Assembly (NCBI RefSeq): GCF_003054245.1
Contig: NZ_QBKR01000002.1
Coordinates: forward strand, 1 to 64,000
Source: Melghirimyces profundicolus
Lineage (GTDB): Bacteria > Bacillota > Bacilli > Thermoactinomycetales > DSM-45169
Length of the DNA stretch: 64,000 bases
Direction of reading: 5' to 3'
This document shows, piece by piece, positions 26,401 through 33,471 of the stretch (position 1 is the first letter of the stretch; each line of letters starts with the position of its first letter). A program made the translations under genes and the position numbers. The notes beneath the pieces are model-generated. The model was given only the letters and a program-made list of their open reading frames with translations, did not search any database and was not told where the DNA came from.

Positions 26401-27110
26401 ATCGAAGTGTAGAATACTGGATCCGGATCCAGGCCCCACGCCCGGAACGTCTCCTCCACCCTTTCCCGAAAACGATGAAAGGAAAGCTCCTCCTCCCGGT
26501 GTTTGTCAATCTGGTTGATCACGGGAAAAATCCGTTTATTCCTCTCCTTCATCCGTCTTAAGAAGCGAAGGTTCCCTTCGGACTGGACGTGGTTGTAATC
26601 CATCACATAAAAAATGGCGTCGGCCAGATGGAGGGCCGATTCGGTCACCCTCTGGTGAGCCTCATCGGTGGAATCCACTCCCGGTGTATCCAACAGCGCC
26701 ACCCCTTTCGGAAAGGGGGCATCCGGACGGTAAACGTCCACGGCGGTCACTTCGTCGCCGTTTTGACACAGGGCTTTCAAATCCTCTTCGGTATAGGGAC
26801 CCCGATAGATCTTCTTTTTTCCGGAAACCAGTGTCAATACCACCCGATGTTCCCCGGGACGCACTCTCACCACGTTGGCACTGGTGGGAACCGGGCTGGT
26901 CGGCAGCAGATTCTCCCCGTACAACCGGTTTAGAAGCGTGGATTTACCTGCCGAAAAATGACCGCAAAAAGCCATGGAAAATTCTTTTTCACGGTCTTTT
27001 CGGATCAGATCTTGGATCCGGTCCCGACGGACCGTATCTTTCCGGCTCTCCATCAAACGGTGAATTTCCGCCAGTCGATGGTACATTTCAGATATCAACG
27101 TTTGTGGCAC
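23454..27110 (-). CDS. dynA: Tandem bacterial dynamin DynA
   Basis: About 1218 residues with two dynamin modules in one chain, as in Bacillus DynA (YpbR). P-loop 1 is GHFSAGKS (about residues 50-57) with DTPGVDST, and P-loop 2 is GAFSAGKS (about 640) with VDTPGADSIHARH. NQID and MNAADL lie at the G4 positions. Long charged coiled-coil stalks follow each GTPase domain. The protein tethers and fuses membranes and helps repair envelope damage from phage or antibiotics. The GTG at 27110 with AAAAGGGG was chosen; an earlier GTG at 27161 lies almost on a likely transcription start. The gene is alone, flanked by terminators. Confidence 0.93.
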   Translation of the reverse strand: MPQTLISEMYHRLAEIHRLMESRKDTVRRDRIQDLIRKDREKEFSMAFCGHFSAGKSTLLNRLYGENLLPTSPVPTSANVVRVRPGEHRVVLTLVSGKKKIYRGPYTEEDLKALCQNGDEVTAVDVYRPDAPFPKGVALLDTPGVDSTDEAHQRVTESALHLADAIFYVMDYNHVQSEGNLRFLRRMKERNKRIFPVINQIDKHREEELSFHRFRERVEETFRAWGLDPDPVFYTSIREPEHPHNQMPRLKAQVDELIRDREALLKESLSLEAEYLIREHLSHLKEQKRNTIEEITDGLEEPLPPLEELDREYAEWKERREGLDREIREVEREFRNGLEDLLHNAYLMSYENRERARRYLETELTKFRVGWFLSKGKTKKEREERFRDFYEKLKQTVDTQLDFHVKQYLIGFLKQQGIHTEERAEAVYGLESPFRPELLKETIKEGAGMTGDYLLKYTGDLAGRIKQGYSRQAQALFDSYVKILKEQTEARREEAEDRIRKLETLRKKAAEVDRLHKEHSDWEENLRLILDGTRAPEIRTEPDVFWEEEPEETGSIFPNEERSGEAGPGVEKPGTVKEPDPSKSVERTREALRCLREAESAMKDIKALRSIGDDLAGKRKRVENRRFTVALFGAFSAGKSSFANAWLGREVLPVSPNPTTAAINRITAPEGDYGHGDVLIHFKSEAGLLEELREAFGRFGKSADSLRAAVQDIGELLSVSDPDPAQQTVFPFLRAVREGYDELSEMLGQTRRFPLKAFGSFAARESRSCLVEMAELFYDCPLTRRGVTLVDTPGADSIHARHTEVAFRYIKEADAILFVTYYNHAFSRADREFLIQLGRVKDAFSMDKMFFIMNAADLAASDQERAEVSAYLRDQLLQYGIRHPRMFAVSSLKALKEGEEKDRIAPPAGSGMKAFREAFTEFLEVDLMSVSLHGMEADLRRADAVLKRLAKEVRQGNEEKRRKMDVYGREKKEVLSFLSEVDPRSDEQALSQEIEELFYYVKQRLFLRYNDVFTEIFHPSALKGVHAKKRLYSCIREMIEFLRQDLMQELRATSLRVERWFSGRLERVQASVRKECLRWNDSLSLAEFPGEAPEPPEWKEPFPSLDPEAFKKAANLFKNSRDFFEKNGKLRMREAMKTELEPAVDRYLREEQSRWIPHYVRAWREEAEALKRKMADDVLRHYDHVLEALSDQADPLVYERTGKFLADRIEELEQHLRS

Positions 27111-27213
27111 GTTTCTCGTTTCCCCTTTTATGTCATTTCCGTCACCGGTGATTCGGCTCACCTGTCATGTTAATACAGGTGCGGAAATAAAGTAAATGTT
27201 CCCCTTTCCGGAA

Positions 27214-27247
27214 CGAAAAAGGCCCCGCTGCCGTCGGCAGCGGGGCT
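27214..27247 (-). terminator. Terminator after SDR gene
   Basis: GCCCCGCTGCC, 3-nt loop, GGCAGCGGGGC with TTTTT on the minus strand. It lies upstream of dynA. Confidence 0.85.
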
Positions 27248-27358
27248 ATCCTTGAGACCAGACCAGATAAGCAAGAGGGATTCAAATCCGTTCCTATTTA
27301 TTTATTCGGACCGGCATCGGTTTTTATGGCCACTTTGCAAAAATTTTTTTGACATCGG

Positions 27359-28417
27359 TCACTGAATCTTAATTTTTTTCTCGGGATCTTCCCGGTGCTT
27401 CTTGTAATAGGAGACAAGGTTGGGCAAGTAGGAAGCGAAGTCGGGACAACGGATTCCTCCCTCGGCGAGTACCGCCTGAGCGTGGGAGCTGTCGTAATCG
27501 GATTGATTGGTCATGTAGGCAATCGCTTCTTTTTCCACATCGTAGTAACGGCGTACCGGCTTGATGGACATCAGCCCGTCGGCTAATCGGGCCGGAAGGG
27601 TGAACATCGGTTTTCTGCCCAAAAGCTCCTCCGAGATCATCCGGTACACCTCCCGTGCCGTATAGGGGGAAGGATCGGTCAGGTGGAATGTACCGTCTTT
27701 TCCCGCATGGGCCAGGTAAACCGTGGCGTTGACGATATAATCCACGGGAACGATGTTAAAGGGATTTCTTCCGTGACCGATGTAAGGAATCGGAAGAGGC
27801 CCCATCCCGTCGAGGAACCGCATCACGAAATACGGACCGTCAAATTTGGCCGTCTCCCCCGTGCGGGAATCGCCGACCACCACGCCGGGGCGGATAATGG
27901 TGAGAGGAACTCCATCCAAGGCTCTCACCCGTTTCTCCGCTTCAAATTTCGTGGATTCATAATGATTTTTAAAACGTTGTCCCTGATCCAGTTCCTCCTC
28001 TGTCACCCGACCCGTCCGTTCTCCCGACACATATGCCGTGCTGAAGTAAAGATAGCGTTTCAGTCCCGGAATGGACCGGACGAATTGATTCACCCGATCG
28101 GTTCCGGTCACATTGACCTTTTCTGCGGCTTCCTTCGGGACGGCCAGATCATAAATGGCTGCCAGATGAAAAAAATGAGTGACGGTTTCTTGGAGCGAGG
28201 CCATGACTCCGCTCTCCATGCCCAGATCTTCCTGTGTGATGTCTCCCTCCACCAACTTCACCTTTTCCTCCATATCCAACATTTGACGGGCTTTTTTCAT
28301 TTGGCTGGGATGGACCAGAAAAGTGAAACGGGCCGAAGGATCTTTTTCCTTCAACCCCCTGTACAACCTCCCGGAGATAAATCCCGGATATCCGGTCATC
28401 ATATAGTGATTCTCCAT
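27359..28417 (-). CDS. Thioester-reductase-like extended SDR (NAD-binding_4 family)
   Basis: 352 residues. The N-terminal nucleotide-binding strand is YMMTGYPGFISGRL, then FHLAAIYDL, the Ser/Tyr/Lys catalytic set in LYFSTAYVSGERTG and HYESTKFEAEK (YxxxK), and IRPGVVVGDSRTG. This pattern is that of fatty acyl-CoA reductases and the reductase domain of peptide synthetases, acting on thioesters or sugar-like substrates with NAD(P)H. ATG after GAAGGGGTGAAAGCAG. Single gene with strong terminator. Substrate not known. Confidence 0.85.
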   Translation of the reverse strand: MENHYMMTGYPGFISGRLYRGLKEKDPSARFTFLVHPSQMKKARQMLDMEEKVKLVEGDITQEDLGMESGVMASLQETVTHFFHLAAIYDLAVPKEAAEKVNVTGTDRVNQFVRSIPGLKRYLYFSTAYVSGERTGRVTEEELDQGQRFKNHYESTKFEAEKRVRALDGVPLTIIRPGVVVGDSRTGETAKFDGPYFVMRFLDGMGPLPIPYIGHGRNPFNIVPVDYIVNATVYLAHAGKDGTFHLTDPSPYTAREVYRMISEELLGRKPMFTLPARLADGLMSIKPVRRYYDVEKEAIAYMTNQSDYDSSHAQAVLAEGGIRCPDFASYLPNLVSYYKKHREDPEKKIKIQ

Positions 28418-28629
28418 CTGCTTTCACCCCTTCACGTACGAATTGGAAATATAACCATCAAAATCATTCGTTGTTTTTATATTTTAATGAATTGACATTA
28501 TTATCGCAAATATCAATCGCTCCTTTTCGTTCTTTATGCGGTAGAACATTTATTTTTTTGCAGACTGGAAGAATCAACCGTTGTCCACCTCCTCATAATA
28601 ACGCCAGAAAGACGAAGGGGGACATGCGG

Positions 28630-30144
28630 ATGAATAAAGAAACGCAACCCGCCGGATCCAACCCGGTGTTTTGGATTTCCGCCGCGGTGATTGCCGGTTT
28701 TGTCGTCTGGGGGGCGCTGTCTCCCAAAACATTGGCGGACAACGCCACCACGGTCTTTGACTGGACCACCGCCGCTTTTGGCTGGTTCTACCTGCTTTCC
28801 GTCCTCTTCTTTGTCCTGTTCTGTCTCTTTCTGGCATTGAGTCGATACGGCCGGATCCGGCTGGGAAAAGACGGAGAAGATCCTGAATACCCCTACTTCA
28901 CTTGGATCGGGATGCTGTTCAGCGCCGGATTCGGAGTCGGGCTGGTGTTTTGGGGAGTCGCGGAGCCAATGTCTCACTTCTTCGAACCCCCGATGGGGTT
29001 GGAACCGAAAACCGCCCGGGCCGCTCTGATGGGATTGCGGTATTCCTTTTTCCATTGGGGGATCCACCAATGGTCTGTATTCACCGTCGTCGGCCTCGCC
29101 ATCGCCTATCTCCAGTTCCGGAAAGACCGTCCCAGTCTGATCAGCAACACCTTCAACCCCCTGATCGGAGAGGAAGGTCGTCCCTCCCTCCGGCGAACCC
29201 TCGACATCCTCGCTGTCATCGCGACGGTGATCGGGGTGGCCACCTCCCTGGGCATGGGAATCCTGCAGATCAACGGAGGATTGAGCCATGTTTTTGGGAT
29301 CCCCAAAAACGGCTTCACTCAACTCATGATCACCGCGGGACTGGCCGTTCTCTACCTCGCTTCCTCCACCAGCGGCCTGAACCGGGGGATTAAATGGCTG
29401 AGCAACCTCAACCTCGGCCTGGCTCTGGGAATCCTGGTCTTCGTACTGGTGGCCGGCCCCACGAAATTCATCCTGGACAGTTTCACCCACACCCTCGGTC
29501 AGTACATCCAGCACTTCTTCGGGATGAGTCTCCGTCTCACACCCTTCCTCAAAGGCACTTGGGTGCGGGATTGGACGGTTTTTTACTGGGCTTGGGTCAT
29601 CGCCTGGTCCCCCTTTGTCGGCACCTTCTTCGCCCGGGTCTCCCGCGGCCGGACCATCCGTGAATTTGTGATCGGGGTCCTGATCGTTCCCCCTTTGATC
29701 GCCATCCTGTGGATGGCGGTCTTCGGCGGCTCGGCCCTCCACCTGGATCTGTTCGAGGGCACCCGGATCGGGGAGGCCGTGCAGAAAGACGTGGCGCTGG
29801 CCCTCTTCGCGATGTATGAACACTTTCCTTTCGCCACCCTGGTTTCGGTTCTCTCCATCCTTCTCATCTTCACTTTCCTGATCACCTCGGCCGATTCCGC
29901 CACCTACGTGTTGGGGATGATGACCAGCGAGGGTCGGTTGAACCCGCCGATGACCGTCAAGGTGATCTGGGGAGTATTGATTGCCGCCATCTCCGCCGTT
30001 CTGATCCTGTCCAGCGGATTGCAGGGCCTGCAGACAGCCTCCCTTGTCGCCGCCCTTCCCTTTGCCTTCATCCTGCTGGGAATGTGCATGTCGCTGTTGC
30101 GGGCGCTGAAACAGGAACGAATCAGCCGAATACCAAAACTCTGA
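28630..30144 (+). CDS. BCCT-family betaine/carnitine/choline transporter
   Basis: 504 residues with 12 hydrophobic helices. Family signatures include GVGLVFWGVAEPMSHF, FHWGIHQWSVF, and WAWVIAWSPFVGTFFARVSRG with the Trp-rich substrate pocket. Such carriers import glycine betaine or related compounds with Na+ for osmoprotection (OpuD, BetP). The second ATG (28630) has AGGGGGA at best spacing. About 210 nt upstream contain an isolated TTGACA (28492) without a clear -10. Substrate among the betaines is not decided. Confidence 0.93.
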   Translation: MNKETQPAGSNPVFWISAAVIAGFVVWGALSPKTLADNATTVFDWTTAAFGWFYLLSVLFFVLFCLFLALSRYGRIRLGKDGEDPEYPYFTWIGMLFSAGFGVGLVFWGVAEPMSHFFEPPMGLEPKTARAALMGLRYSFFHWGIHQWSVFTVVGLAIAYLQFRKDRPSLISNTFNPLIGEEGRPSLRRTLDILAVIATVIGVATSLGMGILQINGGLSHVFGIPKNGFTQLMITAGLAVLYLASSTSGLNRGIKWLSNLNLGLALGILVFVLVAGPTKFILDSFTHTLGQYIQHFFGMSLRLTPFLKGTWVRDWTVFYWAWVIAWSPFVGTFFARVSRGRTIREFVIGVLIVPPLIAILWMAVFGGSALHLDLFEGTRIGEAVQKDVALALFAMYEHFPFATLVSVLSILLIFTFLITSADSATYVLGMMTSEGRLNPPMTVKVIWGVLIAAISAVLILSSGLQGLQTASLVAALPFAFILLGMCMSLLRALKQERISRIPKL

Positions 30145-30150
30145 AAAACC

Positions 30151-30190
30151 AAACCACCTTCTTCCCTGCCCATGGAAAAAGGTGGTTTCC
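30151..30190 (+). terminator. Probable terminator after the BCCT gene
   Basis: AACCACCTT with AAGGTGGTT around a long loop. The T tail is short. Confidence 0.5.
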
Positions 30191-30275
30191 TTCGGGAAAA
30201 TTTGCGAGGCACGGCTGCTTTGGGTTGGTTTTTTCATGGGCTGGTTGGGAAGAGTTCGGCTGGGACAGAAAAACC

Positions 30276-30473
30276 GTGAAAAAACGCATTCGCTTACTTA
30301 AGCTGGAATTGAATGTCGCCATCAATCGTTATTATTTCAGTGATCACGTTACGAAAGTCGGTCAGCAGTACATCAGTGAATGGCAAACGGATGAGATAAA
30401 CGAGTGTTCCCTGGGCTTTTTTTTGCCTAAAATTCTTCGCTGTGTGAAACGTTTTTGGAGAAAAAAAGTCTAA
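30276..30473 (+). CDS. Small helical protein, possibly degenerate Spo0E-like (66 aa)
   Basis: GTG at 30276; no strong ribosome binding site. The first 40 residues (KKRIRLLKLELNVAINR, then VTKVGQQYISEW) have the spacing of the two-helix Spo0E-like phosphatases, but the SQELD signature with its key Asp is replaced by GQQYI. The tail is basic and aromatic. If the kinship is real, the protein is probably inactive as an aspartyl-phosphatase. AT-rich compared with neighbours. Confidence 0.35.
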   Translation: MKKRIRLLKLELNVAINRYYFSDHVTKVGQQYISEWQTDEINECSLGFFLPKILRCVKRFWRKKV

Positions 30474-30520
30474 CGGGTGAGCATCAAAGGAAGGTAAAAC
30501 AAAGACAAGGGAGGTTGAAC

Positions 30521-31261
30521 ATGTTAATCGAGGAAGAGGTAAAAAAGGCTAAGAAAGGAAATACAAAAGTCTCTTTTATTCCCGAGAAAACCCTTAGGAT
30601 CGGGCTTGATCAGTCGAAGGAAAATAAAGATTCCGTAAGGGAGGTCCGACAGATTGTAAAGAAGATCCTGGCGTCGCGAAATATCGATGCCTTGGCCATC
30701 GAAGTCAACCTGAGGGGTGGAGAAAAAGGAGGCCCGACCGAGGAGCAGAGACAAGAAATCGAAAAACTGCATAAGATCGAAGAAGACATCATGAAAGAAT
30801 TGAAGAGAAACCAACTGAGTGAAATTCGTCCACAAATTCGACCGTACGATAAAACCGTCCACATGGAGATTCCCAATACAGAGACACAAGTAAAGGAGAT
30901 CAAAGAGACGGTGATCCGGGTTCTGAAACAAAAAGGCCTGGGGAACTACACATTAAAAGCTCATATATATGATCCCGAGCTCCGAAAAAAAGACAGCCAG
31001 TGGGCCGATGTCGTCTCGGATATCGGGAATGGACTCATGGCGAGAAAAGAATTCCATGTCACGGGGATCGGCTATTCCGTTCATCCGGAACCGACCACCC
31101 GGGTCATCATCCGTACGTCTTTACCAAGTTTCGACCCCGATGCCCGTCGGCTTGGAAACAAGATTGAACATGACGTGGATAAGTTTCTGAAATCAAAAAA
31201 AATGGATAAGGAACCCTATATCATCATCGTGAAAAGCAAAGATAAAAAGAAAATCAACTGA
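30521..31261 (+). CDS. Hypothetical cytosolic protein (246 aa), AT-rich
   Basis: ATG at 30521 after AAGGGAGGTTGAAC. The protein is soluble, very rich in Lys and Glu, and seems built of two similar alpha/beta halves: SVREVRQIVKKILASRNIDA matches VKEIKETVIRVLKQKGLGNY, followed each time by a beta strand (LAIEVNLR; LKAHIYDP). A third related segment is VRVIIRTSL-like near the end. The length and repeats recall DUF-type Bacillales proteins, but I do not recognise it. Base composition is clearly lower in GC than neighbours, a possible sign of transfer. Own terminator. Confidence 0.65.
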   Translation: MLIEEEVKKAKKGNTKVSFIPEKTLRIGLDQSKENKDSVREVRQIVKKILASRNIDALAIEVNLRGGEKGGPTEEQRQEIEKLHKIEEDIMKELKRNQLSEIRPQIRPYDKTVHMEIPNTETQVKEIKETVIRVLKQKGLGNYTLKAHIYDPELRKKDSQWADVVSDIGNGLMARKEFHVTGIGYSVHPEPTTRVIIRTSLPSFDPDARRLGNKIEHDVDKFLKSKKMDKEPYIIIVKSKDKKKIN

Positions 31262-31268
31262 TCTTGTT

Positions 31269-31317
31269 AATCCCGATAATCCCTTCCAGCTGGAGATAGG
31301 GATTGTCGGGGTTTTTC
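31269..31317 (+). terminator. Terminator after the 246-aa gene
   Basis: AATCCCGATAATCCC pairs with GGGATTGTCGGGGTT, followed by TTTTT. Confidence 0.85.
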
Positions 31318-31420
31318 CATTTACCGTGGGATTGGGATTTCTCTGATGATCCTTGCTTTTTTCTGCGGCATGTTCTTTGCTCGAGAGGAAATTGCAGAGG
31401 AAATACATATGGGAAGACAG

Positions 31421-31601
31421 TGCAACCATCTCTGCAGGACAGCATAGCGAGACCGGGGAGTGAAGCGACCCAGGCGAGACTTGTGCTCTGTGAGTGCATA
31501 GCGAGACCGAGGAGCAAAGCGACCCCAGGCGCGACTTGTGCTCTGTGAGTACAGCCGGAGCGGCTTTGGGTAAATGCTGCCGCTCACTTTTTCACAACGC
31601 T
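31421..31601 (+). repeat. Dispersed repeat copy 5 (left end missing)
   Basis: Starts inside the element at CATCTCTGCAGGACAGC and carries two subrepeats, then GGGTAAATGCTGCCGCTCAC and the end TCACAACGCT. The left half is deleted. The 100 nt before it hold a frame encoding a membrane-like peptide (MILAFFCGMFFAREEIAEEI) that runs into the repeat. Confidence 0.85.
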
Positions 31602-31653
31602 TTAAGGAGTGGATGGTAGTAGGGATCGGGCCAACGCCGTGATTTTTGAAACC

Positions 31654-31682
31654 CAAAAAAAGCCGGCGCCTTGTGCGCCGTC
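31654..31682 (-). terminator. Terminator of the 24-aa peptide gene
   Basis: Minus strand ACGGCGC, loop ACAA, GGCGCCGGC then seven T. Confidence 0.8.
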
Positions 31683-31705
31683 CGGATCTCCATTCTCTTA
31701 TCTTT

Positions 31706-31780
31706 CTAGGCTTCTTCCGCGCCCTTCACAAAAAACCAAACAATCGTCAAGATCCATAGCAACCCTGCAAATGCCGCCAC
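31706..31780 (-). CDS. 24-residue single-span membrane peptide
   Basis: GTG at 31780 after AAAAAAGGAGGAAAGCGC, a perfect ribosome binding site. The first 18 or so residues are hydrophobic (VAAFAGLLWILTIVWFF) and the end is KGAEEA, so it should insert in the membrane. It has its own promoter about 110 nt upstream and a terminator 24 nt after the stop, forming a complete unit. No family recognised; function unknown. Confidence 0.6.
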   Translation of the reverse strand: MAAFAGLLWILTIVWFFVKGAEEA

Positions 31781-31882
31781 GCGCTTTCCTCCTTTTTTCT
31801 CTCAACCCCGGGGTTCGGTTTCAGGGTAACACTTGCAAACCGATTCCATCGACATCCTTCAACGGAATCTCCTGGCACCTCC

Positions 31883-31910
31883 ATTCTACCTCATTTGAGA
31901 AAAATTACAA
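31883..31910 (-). promoter_or_regulatory. Promoter of the 24-aa peptide unit
   Basis: -35 TTGTAA (31905-31910), 16-nt spacer, -10 TAGAAT (31883-31888) on the minus strand. Confidence 0.6.
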
Positions 31911-31932
31911 CAAATGTGTTATAATTCCGCAC

Positions 31933-31963
31933 AAAAAGAACCCGCGCATTCGACGCGGGCTCT
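31933..31963 (-). terminator. Terminator of gltBD
   Basis: Minus strand AAGAGCCCGCG, loop TCGAAT, GCGCGGGTTC then TTTTTG. Confidence 0.85.
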
Positions 31964-31977
31964 TGCCGTTTACTCGT

Positions 31978-33453
31978 TTACGGCAATTCGGTCTCACCCA
32001 TCAGAAAACGGTCGCATTCCCGGGCCGCTTCCCGGCCTTCGTGGATGGCCCAGACGATCAGGCTCTGTCCCCGGCGCATGTCACCGGCGGCGAAGACCCC
32101 TTCCAGGTTGGTTTCGTACTTGCCGTATTCCGCTTTCACTTTGCGCCGCTCATGCTCCAAACCGGAGCTTTCGAGCAAGGAATCTTCCGTTCCCTCAAAA
32201 CCGATGGCGATCAACACCAGCTGAGCGGGCCATACCTTTTCGGATCCCGGGATCTCTTTGAAGGAATAGTTCCCGTTTTCATCGAAGATCTTCTCCGCTT
32301 CCACCGTGTGGAGTTCCTTCACGTGTCCCTTTTCGTCCCCGAGAATCTTCTTGGTGATGATGGAATACTGCCGGGGATCTTTGCCGAACCGGGCTTTCGC
32401 CTCTTCATAGGCATAGTCCAGCGTGAAGACATACGGTTGTTCCGGCCAGGGGTTATCCTCCGTCCGCTCGCCCGGCAGGCGCGGGTGACGCCCGAATTGG
32501 ACCACACTGCTGCATTTCTGCCGAAGGGCGGTGGCCACACAATCCGCACCGGTGTCGCCGCCCCCGATCACGATGACATCCTTCCCTTCGGCGTGGATGG
32601 TCTCCCGGTACTCCGGATCCAGAAGGGCTTTGGTGGACTGGGTCAAATACTTCATCGCGAGATGGATGCCGTCCAGACTCCGGCCTTCGATCGGCAAATC
32701 CCGATGCTTCTGGGCCCCGGCGCAGAGAATGACCGCGTCATACTCTTCCCGCAAATCGTCCAGGGTCCGGTCTTTTCCGATCTCCGTACGGGTGATGAAG
32801 GAGATCCCTTCTGCTTTGAGCAGCTCGACCCGGCGTTTTACCAGCCGTTTCTCCAGCTTCATGTTGGGAATCCCGTACATCAGGAGACCGCCGATCCGAT
32901 CGTCCCGCTCGTAGACCGTCACCGAATGTCCCACTTTGTTCAGCTGGTCGGCGGCCGCGAGGCCGGCGGGGCCGGAACCGACCACGGCCACCTTTTTGCC
33001 GGTCCGCTTCTCCGGCGGCTGAGGGACAATCCAGCCTTCGTCAAACCCTTTGTCGATGATCTCCCGCTCGATGCTCTTGATGGCCACCGCCGGGTCGTGA
33101 ATGGCGACGGTACAGGCCCCTTCACAGGGGGCGGGGCATACCCGTCCCGTGAATTCCGGGAAATTGTTGGTCATAAGAAGCCGGTCCAGCGCTTCCTTCC
33201 AGCGTCCGCGATAAACCAGATCGTTCCACTCCGGAATCAGGTTATAGAGCGGACAGCCGGAGTCGGTACCGTTGATCGGGATCCCGGTGTGGCAGAAGGG
33301 GGTTCCGCAGTCCATACAGCGGGCACCCTGGCGTTTGAGTTCCGTTTCGGGCATCCGGAGCTGGTACTCACCCCAGTCATTCTGGCGGGAAAGCGGGTCC
33401 CGTTCCTTTGCCGTCTTTCGTTCATATTCCATAAATCCCGTGGCTTTCCCCAT
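31978..33453 (-). CDS. gltD: Glutamate synthase small subunit
   Basis: NADPH-oxidising FAD flavoprotein that feeds electrons through Fe-S clusters to GltB. 491 residues, normal length. The N-terminal domain has the cluster cysteines CMDCGTPFCHTG and CPLYNLIPEW plus RVCPAPCEGACTV. The FAD site is VAVVGSGPAGLAAADQL and the NADPH site VIVIGGGDTGADCVATA. The C-terminal GVFAAGDMRRGQSLIVWAI is typical. ATG after AAAGGAGGGAGATGACGC; 18 nt after the gltB stop, same operon. Confidence 0.97.
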   Translation of the reverse strand: MGKATGFMEYERKTAKERDPLSRQNDWGEYQLRMPETELKRQGARCMDCGTPFCHTGIPINGTDSGCPLYNLIPEWNDLVYRGRWKEALDRLLMTNNFPEFTGRVCPAPCEGACTVAIHDPAVAIKSIEREIIDKGFDEGWIVPQPPEKRTGKKVAVVGSGPAGLAAADQLNKVGHSVTVYERDDRIGGLLMYGIPNMKLEKRLVKRRVELLKAEGISFITRTEIGKDRTLDDLREEYDAVILCAGAQKHRDLPIEGRSLDGIHLAMKYLTQSTKALLDPEYRETIHAEGKDVIVIGGGDTGADCVATALRQKCSSVVQFGRHPRLPGERTEDNPWPEQPYVFTLDYAYEEAKARFGKDPRQYSIITKKILGDEKGHVKELHTVEAEKIFDENGNYSFKEIPGSEKVWPAQLVLIAIGFEGTEDSLLESSGLEHERRKVKAEYGKYETNLEGVFAAGDMRRGQSLIVWAIHEGREAARECDRFLMGETELP

Positions 33454-33471
33454 GCGTCATCTCCCTCCTTT

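Noticed and set aside
27111-27161. GTG at 27161 as the start of dynA
   Set aside because: It lies almost at a plausible transcription start and has no ribosome binding site, whereas GTG 27110 has AAAAGGGG upstream.
28534-30237. Long minus-strand frame opposite the BCCT transporter
   Set aside because: Rich in Gly, Gln, Asp and His with no ribosome binding site; it mirrors the transporter codons.
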